Shown here piece by piece: positions 33,366-42,402 of a stretch of 64,000 nt of DNA. The first letter of the stretch is position 1. Each line of letters starts with the position of its first letter. Under the pieces are notes generated by a model, which was not told where the DNA came from, did no database searches, and saw nothing but the letters and a program-made list of their open reading frames with translations. The position numbers and the translations under genes were made by a program. The DNA is from Parabacteroides merdae ATCC 43184 (GTDB lineage: Bacteria; Bacteroidota; Bacteroidia; Bacteroidales; Tannerellaceae): the NCBI RefSeq assembly GCF_025151215.1, contig NZ_CP102286.1:1984001-2048000 (forward strand), written 5' to 3'.

Positions 33366-34466
33366 TTATTCGTCTTCCTCTTTTGTCAGGTCGAGCTTTT
33401 CATTGTCACCTCCTTTATCGAAATACTGCTTGCGCAGAGGGTTGGCTGTTGCCTCACGATAACGGATACGATTCCGGTAAATATCCAATGCAGCATATAG
33501 GGCCTGACGGAAAGATTCTTCAGAGGCCACATTCTGGCCGGCAATATCATAAGCCGTACCATGAGCCGGTGAAGTCCGTACGATTGATAGACCCGCCGTA
33601 TAATTAACACCGTCATCCATCGCCAGCGTTTTAAACGGAGCCAAGCCCTGATCATGATACATAGCCAGTACACCATCGAATTTATCGTACACTTGCGAAC
33701 CAAAGAAACCGTCAGCAGCATACGGTCCGAAAGACATTACTCCCTTCTTTTCTGCTTCCTGGATAGCCGGAATAATGATTTCTTCTTCCTCCTTACCTAA
33801 CAATCCGGCATCTCCAGCGTGCGGATTCAAAGCAAGGACAGCTATACGGGGACGCACGATTCCGAAATCTTGCCTAAGTGACTGATTAAAAATACGCAAT
33901 TTGGACACAATATCTTCAACGGTAATCTTTGATGCGACCTGTGCTAATGGGATATGTCCCGTTACCAAGGCAACGCGAAGATTATCTTTCATCAGAATCA
34001 TCAATGCCTTTTTTCCCAAACCACCGAAACATTGTTCCAGATATTCTGTGTGACCGGGAAAATGAAATTGTTCATTCTGTATGTTGTGCTTATTGATCGG
34101 AGCCGTTACCAATACATCCACCGCACCGCGTTTCAAGTCGGTAACGGCAGCCTCCAAAGCCAGATAAGCGGCTTCACCGGCAGCAGTTGTAGATTGACAC
34201 AACTCTACTTTAGTCTCGTCATCCACACAGTTGATAATATTCACCCGGTTTGCCCCGGCATCTTCAGCCTGTGCAATGATGCTTAAATTCACAGCAGGCA
34301 ATTCCAAGACCTTCCGGTGATAAGCGGCAATCTTTGACGAGCCGTAAATGACCGGCGTGCAAAGTTCGGCTATACGAGTATCCGACAATGTTTTCAGTAT
34401 CACCTCGTAACCGATACCATTTATATCTCCATGGGTTATGCCCACCTTAACCAATCGTTCTTCCAT
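33366..34466 (-). CDS. pdxA: 4-hydroxythreonine-4-phosphate dehydrogenase
   Basis: A 366-residue NAD-dependent enzyme of vitamin B6 (pyridoxal phosphate) synthesis. Typical elements: VKVGITHGDINGIGYEVIL, TAPINKHNI, the metal- and substrate-binding FPGHTEYLE, LNPHAGDAGLLGKEE, AMYHDQGLAPFKTL and RTSPAHGTAYDIAG. The three metal His ligands are all in these segments. The C-terminus has an extra acidic tail (DKGGDNEKLDLTKEEDE). It lies 73 bases downstream of the DUF4837 gene on the same strand, separated by a small tandem repeat; co-transcription is possible. Confidence 0.95.
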   Translation of the reverse strand: MEERLVKVGITHGDINGIGYEVILKTLSDTRIAELCTPVIYGSSKIAAYHRKVLELPAVNLSIIAQAEDAGANRVNIINCVDDETKVELCQSTTAAGEAAYLALEAAVTDLKRGAVDVLVTAPINKHNIQNEQFHFPGHTEYLEQCFGGLGKKALMILMKDNLRVALVTGHIPLAQVASKITVEDIVSKLRIFNQSLRQDFGIVRPRIAVLALNPHAGDAGLLGKEEEEIIIPAIQEAEKKGVMSFGPYAADGFFGSQVYDKFDGVLAMYHDQGLAPFKTLAMDDGVNYTAGLSIVRTSPAHGTAYDIAGQNVASEESFRQALYAALDIYRNRIRYREATANPLRKQYFDKGGDNEKLDLTKEEDE

Positions 34467-34473
34467 ATATTTT

Positions 34474-34500
34474 GATTTATGATTTATGATTTATGATTTA
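34474..34500. repeat. Tandem heptamer GATTTAT, nearly four copies
   Basis: GATTTAT is repeated three times and followed by GATTTA in the gap between pdxA and the DUF4837 gene. Related words (TTATGATTT) also occur at 60184-60207, between the tolC-type gene and the response regulator gene. Confidence 0.85.
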
Positions 34501-34539
34501 TTCCATCGCTGCTCTAAATCACAAACCACAAATCTTTTG

Positions 34540-35571
34540 TTACTTTTCTTCGGAAACATCCAGTTTCTCTACCTGTGTTTCTTCAAATTCACCAGGCAGA
34601 CGCAAGGTATACAATGCAGATTCGATACGGCGGATAAAATTGCGCTTATCCGTCTCCGGGGCGAATACAAAGCCTTCAACGACTACAACCCGGTTGTTCT
34701 TTTCGTCCAAACGTGCATGACTGACAAATGGTCCTCCCATCATATCGCCTTTCATATGCCATAAACCGCGCAACACACCACAATATTTACCATTTACCGT
34801 TGTCGGATTATAAGTTACCCAAGCTGTATCCGTAGCCATATAAGATCCGGGAAACGTCCCCGGCATATTCAGCTTCATGACAGAGTCACGTTTTGCAATC
34901 AGATAGTCGGCTGTGAAAGTATCAGCATCCTTATATGGGAAATCATAGACAACAATATCCGTACGCCCAGTATTGGCATTATTGGAAGCCCAGAAAAAGC
35001 CGGTCGTGTCACGGAAATAGGTCATATTTGCCGGAGCACTCAACATGACGTTAAAACGGTCCTTCACGTGATCCATAACCACCGGACTATGTTCCTTCTC
35101 CAATTGTCCGATCGTACGGTTTCTTTCGCACTTGGTAAAAAATTCCACTATGTTCCGCGGATGAGCCTTTACGTATTCAAGAATGGCTGCATCGTCAGGA
35201 GCTGTCAATGTCATCACTACCTGACCTTTCGCCCAACGATTATTCTCATAGTTCAGTGAAACTTTCGTATACTGAGACTTATCTATCCTAACAATCAAAA
35301 CATTGCGCACATATGTTAACAAACCGTTAAACTGGTCAGGAGTCACATAGGTGATCTTAAAGGCAGGTTCAGCCTGTGGCAATCCTGGAATATCGGAAGT
35401 CAATTCGGCTTTGATAGCCTTTCCGGCAGGAGCATCCCAATCAGCTTTATCCATCGTCACAACAATTTCATAGGCGAAACCGGTAGCATTTCTCATCACT
35501 GGGCCCGAACTACATGCTCCCATAATGACAAGAAGCATTAAAAAGCTGATCAATAAAGAATGTGTTTTCAT
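34540..35571 (-). CDS. DUF4837 lipoprotein
   Basis: A 343-residue exported protein. Signal MKTHSLLISFLMLLVIMGAC with lipobox MGAC (Cys20). The mature part follows DUF4837 of the Bacteroidetes: SSGPVMRNATGFAYEIVVTM, then WAKGQVVMTLTAPDD and KCERNRTIGQLEKEH, and the closing segment with YCGVLRGLWHMKGDMMGGPF. Function unknown; the lipid anchor puts it at the periplasmic or surface side of a membrane. It has its own promoter box 23 bases upstream of the ATG. Confidence 0.88.
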   Translation of the reverse strand: MKTHSLLISFLMLLVIMGACSSGPVMRNATGFAYEIVVTMDKADWDAPAGKAIKAELTSDIPGLPQAEPAFKITYVTPDQFNGLLTYVRNVLIVRIDKSQYTKVSLNYENNRWAKGQVVMTLTAPDDAAILEYVKAHPRNIVEFFTKCERNRTIGQLEKEHSPVVMDHVKDRFNVMLSAPANMTYFRDTTGFFWASNNANTGRTDIVVYDFPYKDADTFTADYLIAKRDSVMKLNMPGTFPGSYMATDTAWVTYNPTTVNGKYCGVLRGLWHMKGDMMGGPFVSHARLDEKNNRVVVVEGFVFAPETDKRNFIRRIESALYTLRLPGEFEETQVEKLDVSEEK

Positions 35572-35594
35572 ACCCGTTTATTTTTTTTGTTATA

Positions 35595-35602
35595 CAAATA
35601 TA
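35595..35602 (-). promoter_or_regulatory. -7 box of DUF4837 gene
   Basis: TATATTTG on the minus strand, 23 bases upstream of the ATG. The -33 element is not TTG at the usual distance. Confidence 0.5.
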
Positions 35603-35630
35603 GCTTCTTTTCCCTCAAAAGAAACCATTT

Positions 35631-36662
35631 CTATTCTTTTTGTTGTTTCTTCGCCGTAGAAAGCATCCCGCATGCGGCAAATATATCTTCTCCTCGTGAT
35701 GCTCGGATCGTACAAACGATACCGGCTGCATTCAACGTGTCCCGGAACGCCTCCATTCTTGCCAAGTCCGAACTTTCCAACGACACATTAGGGATTGCAT
35801 GAAAACGGATCAGATTGACTCTGCAGGGAACTTTATCTAATAAACAAACCAAAGCCTTCGCATGTTGAAGATCATCATTCAAATTTTTAAAAACAATGTA
35901 TTCGAATGAAACACGACGTTGATGCGTAAAATCATATTGCTTGATCGTCTCGATAATATCACACGCAGGAAAAGCCTTTTCAACCGGCATCAAAGATCGC
36001 CGTTCGTCCGGATAAGGCGAATGCAAGCTGACAGCCAAATGGCAGTCACTCTCTTCAAGAAACCGTTTTAACCCTTTGGCTACCCCTATAGTCGAAACCG
36101 TGATTCGCTTCGGACTCCAGGCGTATCCATAAGAGGCGGTCAAGATTTCCAATACTTTGAACAGTTCATCCACATTGTCCAGAGGTTCGCCCATTCCCAT
36201 AAAAACGATATTAGTCAATTCTTCCGTTTCCGGCAAGGATTGTATCTGGTTCAGAATCTCATTAGCTGACAAATTCTTGGTAAACCCCTGTTTACCGGTC
36301 ATACAGAAAAGGCAATTCATTTTACATCCGACCTGGGAGGAAACACACAATGTCGCCCTGTCTTCCGTCGGAATGTACACGGATTCAACAAAATTACCAG
36401 GACCGGCAGGATACAAATACTTGATCGTCCCGTCCACCGACTTCATCAAGTCGGAAGGAGGTACGGCCCCCACCTCAAAGTTTTTCTCCAACAAGGCACG
36501 TTTCGCCGAGGCTATATTCGTCATCGCTGCAATAGAAGTCACTTTTTTTTTATACAGCCAGTCAGCCATCTGCTTAGCTGCATAGCCTGGAAGTCCGGCT
36601 TCAAAAGCCACTCCTTTCAGTTCATCCAAAGTCATTCCCAATAAACGTCTTTTCTCATTCAT
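35631..36662 (-). CDS. rlmN: 23S rRNA (adenine-2503-C2)-methyltransferase RlmN
   Basis: A 343-residue radical SAM enzyme. The cluster motif C-x3-C-x2-C is in SSQVGCKMNCLFCMTGKQGF; FMGMGEPLDN is the SAM-binding GEPL element; the two catalytic Cys are the last of the cluster region and the Cys in IVCTIRASRGEDIFAACGM near the end. It methylates A2503 of 23S rRNA and A37 of some tRNAs. The start at 36662 (MNEKRRLLGMTLDELKG) is preferred; a longer frame to 36770 covers the promoter and the ppiD terminator. It is a single-gene unit. Confidence 0.95.
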   Translation of the reverse strand: MNEKRRLLGMTLDELKGVAFEAGLPGYAAKQMADWLYKKKVTSIAAMTNIASAKRALLEKNFEVGAVPPSDLMKSVDGTIKYLYPAGPGNFVESVYIPTEDRATLCVSSQVGCKMNCLFCMTGKQGFTKNLSANEILNQIQSLPETEELTNIVFMGMGEPLDNVDELFKVLEILTASYGYAWSPKRITVSTIGVAKGLKRFLEESDCHLAVSLHSPYPDERRSLMPVEKAFPACDIIETIKQYDFTHQRRVSFEYIVFKNLNDDLQHAKALVCLLDKVPCRVNLIRFHAIPNVSLESSDLARMEAFRDTLNAAGIVCTIRASRGEDIFAACGMLSTAKKQQKE

Positions 36663-36686
36663 GATCCTTCTTGTGTTTCTTTCATG

Positions 36687-36694
36687 CAAAGATA
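36687..36694 (-). promoter_or_regulatory. -7 box of rlmN
   Basis: TATCTTTG on the minus strand, 24 bases upstream of the rlmN ATG and directly after the ppiD terminator. Confidence 0.5.
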
Positions 36695-36700
36695 TAAAAA

Positions 36701-36728
36701 AACCGCCAATCGGTTGCGATTGGCGGTT
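36701..36728 (-). terminator. Terminator after ppiD
   Basis: AACCGCCAATCG and CGATTGGCGGTT form a perfect 12-base stem with a four-base loop; on the minus strand it is followed by a run of seven Ts. Confidence 0.9.
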
Positions 36729-36773
36729 CCCTATAATGGACGGCAGTCTCTCCTGCCGCAAACAGTTCAACGA

Positions 36774-38912
36774 TCAATAAAAGCGGATACGGTTATCTTC
36801 CACATCAGCTTTGTTAACCAATGACTGAATAGCCTGGAAACCAAAACGGTAAGCATTAGAAGCATCCAATGCTTTGATTTCAGCAGCTTCGTCATAATTC
36901 TTGGCGTCCTTGTTCTGTTCGTATACCTTGAACACATATACACCGTTGTTGCCGACAACCGGAGCGCTCAACTGATCTTTCTGAGCCAAGGAAACCATTG
37001 CATTCAACTTCGGCTCAACCCCGATACCTGCGATACGGCGTGTTGCAAAGCTAACGAACTTAACAGAATCTGCAGAAGAATTCATAGCCTGAGCATAAGC
37101 ATCGACAGAACTCAGATTTTTAGCAGACAGGTCTTGTGCGATCTTTTCACCCTTCTTCTGAGCGATCAACTCTGATTTCAACATCGGAGTAACAGATTCC
37201 AAAGAACGATAACCTTCCGGCAACGTACCCTGAATAGCTGCGATCACAAACTTATCGTCACATTCAAAAATTTCAGAAATATCGCCTTTGTTGTTCTGGA
37301 ACGCCCAACGGATTACCGGACGGGAATTCTTGATAGAACCCAGCAACTGGTCGTTAGCAGTTACTGTCACATTTGACAACAAGTTGTAACCGGCCTCTTT
37401 AGCGGCATCATCCAATTTATCTATATTCTGGTTCTTTGAAATGAACTGGTTCAATTCATTATAGATGTTACCATAAGTCTTTGTACTCGGAGATACGGTC
37501 ATATCAATATCTGCTACTTTGTATTTGTCTACATTTGTAGTCTTATCGGTAACTTTGATGATATGTGTACCATACAAAGATTTTACAATTGAATAGTCAT
37601 TGACCGGAGTCGAGAAAACAGCTTTTTTGAAATCATCATTTACACCTCTCAAAGCTGTCGCTTCAGTAAACCAGCCCAGTTCACCCCCTTTTTCAGCAGC
37701 CTGGTCAGCTGAATATTCCTTTGCCAAGGCAACAAAGTCACCACCTTTCTTCAGTACATTCAACAAACTATCGGCTTTTGCTTTGATAGCAGCTTCATCG
37801 CCTGTATTTGCCAACATAATATGACTGACCTTCACAGAGTCAGGAGCAACGGTTTTATCGACCAACTTAAACAATCTGTATTTATCGTTTTCAAAAACAG
37901 GGCCGTATACGTCACCAACATTTGCAGTCTTTACAAATTGCTTCATTTCAGGATCCAATGCATTCTCTGTAAAGAAAGCGTCCATATAAGGTATTTCAGA
38001 ATTTTCCGTCACCAAATCAGCCACTTTTTCAGAAGTAGCCAACTCGCTCTTCAAAGATTCGATTTCAGCACTTGCTTTGTCGTAGTCTTCTTTGCTCGGA
38101 CGGATATCGACAGCGATATATTTGATTACTTTTCCTTCTTTCTGCTTGAACAACTCCTTACGCTGATTGTACAGCTTTTCGATATCACTCTTGCTTACCT
38201 GTATAGTTGAATCAGGAATAGAAGCATAAGATTGCATTGCATAAACGATATCAGAGCTTACAGCCGAGCCATCGAAAGCATCTTTTGCATCCAGTTTGTT
38301 GGCAGAAACAGCCTTACTCAACAGAGTTGTATACTTCTGTTCCAAACGCTGACGTTTGATATTCTTTTCCCAGAACATCCAGAACTGACGCCCCTGCAAC
38401 AACTGTGCCTGCTGGTCAGCGGGATAGTTGGCAATATTATCGTCGTCGATAGTCTTTAAGAAATTTAATAATGCAGTTTTGTCAAATGCACCTGTCTGCG
38501 GATTCACAAACATCTGCATCTGTTGGATCATCGGAGAAATGTTTTCACCCTGAACCATATCGAACAGTTCTTCCGGACCTACTCCCATTCCTAACTCGGA
38601 AGTTGCTTCATTCAAAACGATATCCTGTACCATACCATCGAATACAGACTGACGGATTTGAGTCTGGTATTCTTCGGGCAGACTGGTGGAACCTGTCTGC
38701 ATTTTGTACATTTCAGTCATTTCGTCTACACGATCCTGAAATTCTTGAATTTTAATAACTTCTCCGTCTACCTCCGCAACCGTCTCCTGCGATTGTCTGA
38801 AATAAGTAGAACCGGAGTTTAAAAAGTCACCGATGATAAAAGCGAACAATGCCACCCCCACAACGAGTACCAGCAGTCCTGCTTTGCTTCTGATTTTTTC
38901 CAGCGTAGCCAT
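36774..38912 (-). CDS. PpiD/SurA-type periplasmic peptidyl-prolyl isomerase
   Basis: A 712-residue membrane-anchored folding factor. One N-terminal helix (residues 12-31, AGLLVLVVGVALFAFIIGDF) precedes a SurA-like helical domain and a parvulin domain at about 360-460 (VSHIMLANTGDEAAIKAKAD, EKGGELGWFTEA and YGTHIIKVTDK), then a second, degenerate domain. This is the PpiD architecture: anchored at the inner membrane near the Sec channel to receive exported proteins. The -7 like box on the minus strand is TATCTTCG at 38958-38965 and the gene is ended by a strong terminator, so it is transcribed alone. Confidence 0.9.
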   Translation of the reverse strand: MATLEKIRSKAGLLVLVVGVALFAFIIGDFLNSGSTYFRQSQETVAEVDGEVIKIQEFQDRVDEMTEMYKMQTGSTSLPEEYQTQIRQSVFDGMVQDIVLNEATSELGMGVGPEELFDMVQGENISPMIQQMQMFVNPQTGAFDKTALLNFLKTIDDDNIANYPADQQAQLLQGRQFWMFWEKNIKRQRLEQKYTTLLSKAVSANKLDAKDAFDGSAVSSDIVYAMQSYASIPDSTIQVSKSDIEKLYNQRKELFKQKEGKVIKYIAVDIRPSKEDYDKASAEIESLKSELATSEKVADLVTENSEIPYMDAFFTENALDPEMKQFVKTANVGDVYGPVFENDKYRLFKLVDKTVAPDSVKVSHIMLANTGDEAAIKAKADSLLNVLKKGGDFVALAKEYSADQAAEKGGELGWFTEATALRGVNDDFKKAVFSTPVNDYSIVKSLYGTHIIKVTDKTTNVDKYKVADIDMTVSPSTKTYGNIYNELNQFISKNQNIDKLDDAAKEAGYNLLSNVTVTANDQLLGSIKNSRPVIRWAFQNNKGDISEIFECDDKFVIAAIQGTLPEGYRSLESVTPMLKSELIAQKKGEKIAQDLSAKNLSSVDAYAQAMNSSADSVKFVSFATRRIAGIGVEPKLNAMVSLAQKDQLSAPVVGNNGVYVFKVYEQNKDAKNYDEAAEIKALDASNAYRFGFQAIQSLVNKADVEDNRIRFY

Positions 38913-39009
38913 TTATCTTTATCTATTTTAAAGTTTATTATTCCACATTTTAAGGGCACGAAGATACGAAAAAAAGAGATTGCCGCATCTTTTTATGCTT
39001 TTTTTTTAA

Positions 39010-40266
39010 TTAACTCACTACTTTCATACGAACTAATTCGATTTTCGTAGCTGTCACTTTTACGATTTTAAAAGAATATTTATCAATTACAATCGTTTCA
39101 TTCAACTTCGGAAATTTCTGATAAAAATGCAATATAAAACCGGCTATTGTCACATAATCGTCCGACTCCGGTAATTCCAAGTCAAACTTCTCATTCAGCG
39201 TATCGATCTCTATACGACCGGACAATAGATACTCGTCATCTCCCACCTTCTTGGCAACATACGACTTGATATCGTGCTCATCTTCTATCTCTCCGAATAT
39301 TTCTTCCACCAAATCTTCCAAGGTTACGATTCCCGAAGTTCCACCAAACTCATCCACCACAACAGCCATACTTTTCTTGTCCTGCATCAAGACTTTCATC
39401 AATTTATTGGCAGCCATCGTTTCCGGAACAATCGAGACGCTTCGGATACTTTGTGTCCAATCTTCCGGGTTTTTAAACATTTCCGAAGAATGGATATATC
39501 CGACAATATCATCTATATTTTCATTATAAACAAGAATCTTAGAAAGTCCAGTCTCTACAAAACGGGAACGTAGTTCCTCAAGGGCAGCCGTCTTATCGCA
39601 AGCCACAATTTCCGTACGGGGAACGATGCAATCACGCAAACGCACATTCGAAAAATCAAGTGCATTCTGAAAAATCTTTACCTCCGTATCCATATCCGAA
39701 TTTTGAGGCGCATCTTCAATGCTCTGCTGGATAAAATAATCAAGGTCGACTTTGCCCAGCGCCCGTTGCGTCGAACCGGTCACATTCTTTACACCAGCAA
39801 TTTTCAGAATCAGGAAAGAAAGCAAAGAAGAAAATTTAGAAACCGGATACAAAACAACATATATGATTAACAAAGGTACCGAAAACAACGTAAGCGAAAA
39901 ATTCGGATTCAATTTAAAAACAGTTTTTGGAATAAATTCTCCGGTAAACAATATCAGGATAGTCGAGATAATAGACTGAGTCAAAACAATCAGTGCCTCG
40001 TTATTTACCACACGAGCAATAAGAGGTTCCAGTATAATCGCCATCTGCAAACCGTAGACCACCAACGCTATATTGTTTCCGACCAGCATTGTAGATATAA
40101 ACTGATGCGGGTTCCGGTAAAATATATCCAGAATCTTACTCGTCAAGCTTTTTTCCTTTTTATCAAGTTCGAAACGTAACTTATTGGAAGAGATAAAGGC
40201 TATCTCCATTCCTGAAAAGAATGCAGAAAAAGCCAATGATATTAATATGTATGTAAGTGCACCCAT
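39010..40266 (-). CDS. CNNM/CBS-domain hemolysin-family membrane protein
   Basis: A 418-residue protein with a CNNM (DUF21) transmembrane domain (residues 1-150, about four helices including YILISLAFSAFFSGMEIAFI), a CBS pair (about 205-330; VPRTEIVACDKTA, DDIVGYIHSSEM, VVVDEFGGTSGIVTLEDLVE) and a CorC/HlyC domain at the end. The family includes Mg/Co efflux CorC-type proteins and GldE of gliding Bacteroidetes. Transport of divalent cations is the likely role. Its start overlaps the lptC stop by one base, so both are translated from one mRNA. Confidence 0.9.
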   Translation of the reverse strand: MGALTYILISLAFSAFFSGMEIAFISSNKLRFELDKKEKSLTSKILDIFYRNPHQFISTMLVGNNIALVVYGLQMAIILEPLIARVVNNEALIVLTQSIISTILILFTGEFIPKTVFKLNPNFSLTLFSVPLLIIYVVLYPVSKFSSLLSFLILKIAGVKNVTGSTQRALGKVDLDYFIQQSIEDAPQNSDMDTEVKIFQNALDFSNVRLRDCIVPRTEIVACDKTAALEELRSRFVETGLSKILVYNENIDDIVGYIHSSEMFKNPEDWTQSIRSVSIVPETMAANKLMKVLMQDKKSMAVVVDEFGGTSGIVTLEDLVEEIFGEIEDEHDIKSYVAKKVGDDEYLLSGRIEIDTLNEKFDLELPESDDYVTIAGFILHFYQKFPKLNETIVIDKYSFKIVKVTATKIELVRMKVVS

Positions 40267-41006
40267 TACTTCGTTTTATCCATCTCGGCCGGCACCAATT
40301 TTCGTGGAACCACTTTTTCCTTCTGTGCCGGTTGCTTCTGCGGAACAGTCTCCATAGCAGGGTTGGCAGCTATGGGCATAGAATCTACCGGAACAATATT
40401 TTGGGTTGAATCAGTCGTTACCGATTCACTGACAGGGAATACTCCTTGAGAATTAAATATTTTATATTGAGTCATATTCTGATTCGACTCGAATCCGATA
40501 CCCGTTATGATTTTATCATCCTCTTGTATCCGAATGTATTTATCAGAATAGACCTTTTCCTCTTTCTGGTCCCAAAAAAGCAAGGAAGTTTCAAATTTTT
40601 TCCCTTCCAGATTCTCAACCCTCACATTGCCAATCAGCTTCCATAGTCCTTTCTTCTCATAATTATAAGCCGTATCCGCTTTAAGACTCGCTTCAATATT
40701 AAATAAAGTATCGAATTTTTCCACATAAATACCTTCAGGAAAATATGAGAACGGCTCTTTTGCCTTATCGAATTTCAAAAATTCTTTAGCGATAGCACGA
40801 TAGCGTGTAATCCCCGAATCGGAGAACTGAGTAGTATAATCAGTAGTCCTCAACGTATAAGTTGTTTCAGGATCGAAAGCAACCACAACCACCTCCTTGT
40901 TATCGCCATTACAAGAGGCAGTAAATAAAAGAAGCATAACAACTACCGCAAAGATAGTTGTTATGCCTTGTTCGTTCGTTTTACAAAGAAAACGGTTCTT
41001 AATCAT
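40266..41006 (-). CDS. lptC: LPS export protein LptC
   Basis: A 246-residue exported protein. The N-terminal helix (about 15-32) ends in FTASC, a possible lipobox; the following domain matches LptC (DUF1239) of Bacteroidetes: SDSGITRYRAIAKEFLKFDK, then FPEGIYVEKFDTLFNIEASL and KGLWKLIGNVRVENLEGKKF and so on, forming the OstA-like beta-jellyroll. LptC passes lipopolysaccharide from the inner-membrane ABC transporter to LptA. The C-terminal 60 residues are Pro-, Val- and Lys-rich and likely disordered. It follows the TPR gene after two bases. Confidence 0.88.
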   Translation of the reverse strand: MIKNRFLCKTNEQGITTIFAVVVMLLLFTASCNGDNKEVVVVAFDPETTYTLRTTDYTTQFSDSGITRYRAIAKEFLKFDKAKEPFSYFPEGIYVEKFDTLFNIEASLKADTAYNYEKKGLWKLIGNVRVENLEGKKFETSLLFWDQKEEKVYSDKYIRIQEDDKIITGIGFESNQNMTQYKIFNSQGVFPVSESVTTDSTQNIVPVDSMPIAANPAMETVPQKQPAQKEKVVPRKLVPAEMDKTK

Positions 41007-41008
41007 AA

Positions 41009-42373
41009 TTATCTGATTGTGACAGTCTCACCAATCCAGCCCCCGATTTTGAAAGCTTTTCCTTTTTCCAGATCCGGATGCATGAAAACTTCTTCCGTAG
41101 AAGGAAGGTGAGCACGATAAGTATTAGCCAATTTACCAGCGTCTTCTGCCACATTCTGATCTACCTGTCTTGCCTTTTCAAATTTATCGATAGCTGCATA
41201 GTAAACAGCTTTGGCCAAAACGGCATCATTCGGATAGATAGATTTTGCAGATTTAGCATACATATTGCCAATCAGTATATACGGCGCACCGTAATCAGGA
41301 TTGGTTTCAATTGCTTTTTGACAATATTGTCTTGCTTTTGACATATTGTTCTGTTCGAACAACAGTACACCGATCAGATAATAGTCTTCAGCCTTTGAAA
41401 CTGCATCTGTTTCCATATTGGCTGCTTCTTCAAAATACTGGATAGCCTTATCATAATCTTTAGCTTTTACAGCCTGTTTTGCAATACCCAGAGCGGCATC
41501 TGCACTCGGTTCCAGTTTATAGGCATAACCTGCAGCTGTATAAAAAGCATCGATTTCCTGACAACGAACACGTCTCAACAGAGATACGATTTCTTTCAAC
41601 GCAGGCAAATCATCCTTTGCAGCTTCAACTTTGGAAGCATACATATTCTGCAACGTTTCACAATCGGCAGCACCACTACCTGCAAAACCACCATCAATGG
41701 CAGACTTGTAGGTAGTCAGGTTCTTTATCTCCTTTTCATTATTTGCTGCTTGAGCTGCGGCTAACTGAGTTGCAATGATCTTTGAACATTTCAAATAGTC
41801 CTCCAAATAAGTCTCTTTGAAATTAGGATCAGCCAACAGTTGACGGTGAGACCCCATCATATACAAGGATACTCCCATTGCTTCAGAGTTTTCACCAAAC
41901 TCATTGATCACTTCACCCAACCAAGCATAATACACTTTCGGGTCTGCATTATCTCCCTTAAGGCGGATATAATCAGCAGCCTTACGAGCAATAATCCAAT
42001 CCTTTCCATACTTTCGGTCATTACCGAAATATTTCACACGCGTATCATACACCTTCATCAAATCATCGATAAGAGCAGCTTTCTTAGCCGGATCTTTCTC
42101 GGTATTGATTTTCCAGTCCATGATCCTCACACCATACAAGTAGATATCCTTATGAGCTCCCGGACATTCGGTATAAGCCTGATACCAGAATTCATAAGCA
42201 TCCTTGAAATTCCCTGCTTTGGCATAAGGGACAAATAAGCTGATATTGGTAATACAACGTACGCTATCTTCACCAGAACCGAACGGAGTACCAGTATCCA
42301 CACCTTTTTGTGCATAAGCTCCGAACGACATCATAGAGCATCCGAAAGCCAATAATAATACTTTGATCTTCAT
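41009..42373 (-). CDS. Exported tetratricopeptide protein (454 aa)
   Basis: A signal peptide (MKIKVLLLAFGCSMMSFGAYAQ) is followed by an all-helical protein with several TPR-like units, the clearest at about 320-395: YDKAIQYFEEAANMETDAVS, then YLIGVLLFEQNNMSKARQYC and GAPYILIGNMYAKSAKSIYP. It is probably periplasmic and acts as a scaffold. In related Bacteroidales the same gene stands between an outer-membrane barrel gene and lptC, as here. Function is not known beyond that. Gap to the barrel gene is 29 bases. Confidence 0.8.
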   Translation of the reverse strand: MKIKVLLLAFGCSMMSFGAYAQKGVDTGTPFGSGEDSVRCITNISLFVPYAKAGNFKDAYEFWYQAYTECPGAHKDIYLYGVRIMDWKINTEKDPAKKAALIDDLMKVYDTRVKYFGNDRKYGKDWIIARKAADYIRLKGDNADPKVYYAWLGEVINEFGENSEAMGVSLYMMGSHRQLLADPNFKETYLEDYLKCSKIIATQLAAAQAANNEKEIKNLTTYKSAIDGGFAGSGAADCETLQNMYASKVEAAKDDLPALKEIVSLLRRVRCQEIDAFYTAAGYAYKLEPSADAALGIAKQAVKAKDYDKAIQYFEEAANMETDAVSKAEDYYLIGVLLFEQNNMSKARQYCQKAIETNPDYGAPYILIGNMYAKSAKSIYPNDAVLAKAVYYAAIDKFEKARQVDQNVAEDAGKLANTYRAHLPSTEEVFMHPDLEKGKAFKIGGWIGETVTIR

Positions 42374-42402
42374 ATTTATTTCTATTAAAGTTAGCTATTT
42401 AG

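Noticed and set aside
34474-34500. GATTTAT tandem repeat as a phase-variable control
   Set aside because: It lies in an ordinary intergenic gap behind the DUF4837 gene and outside any promoter or coding start I can see.
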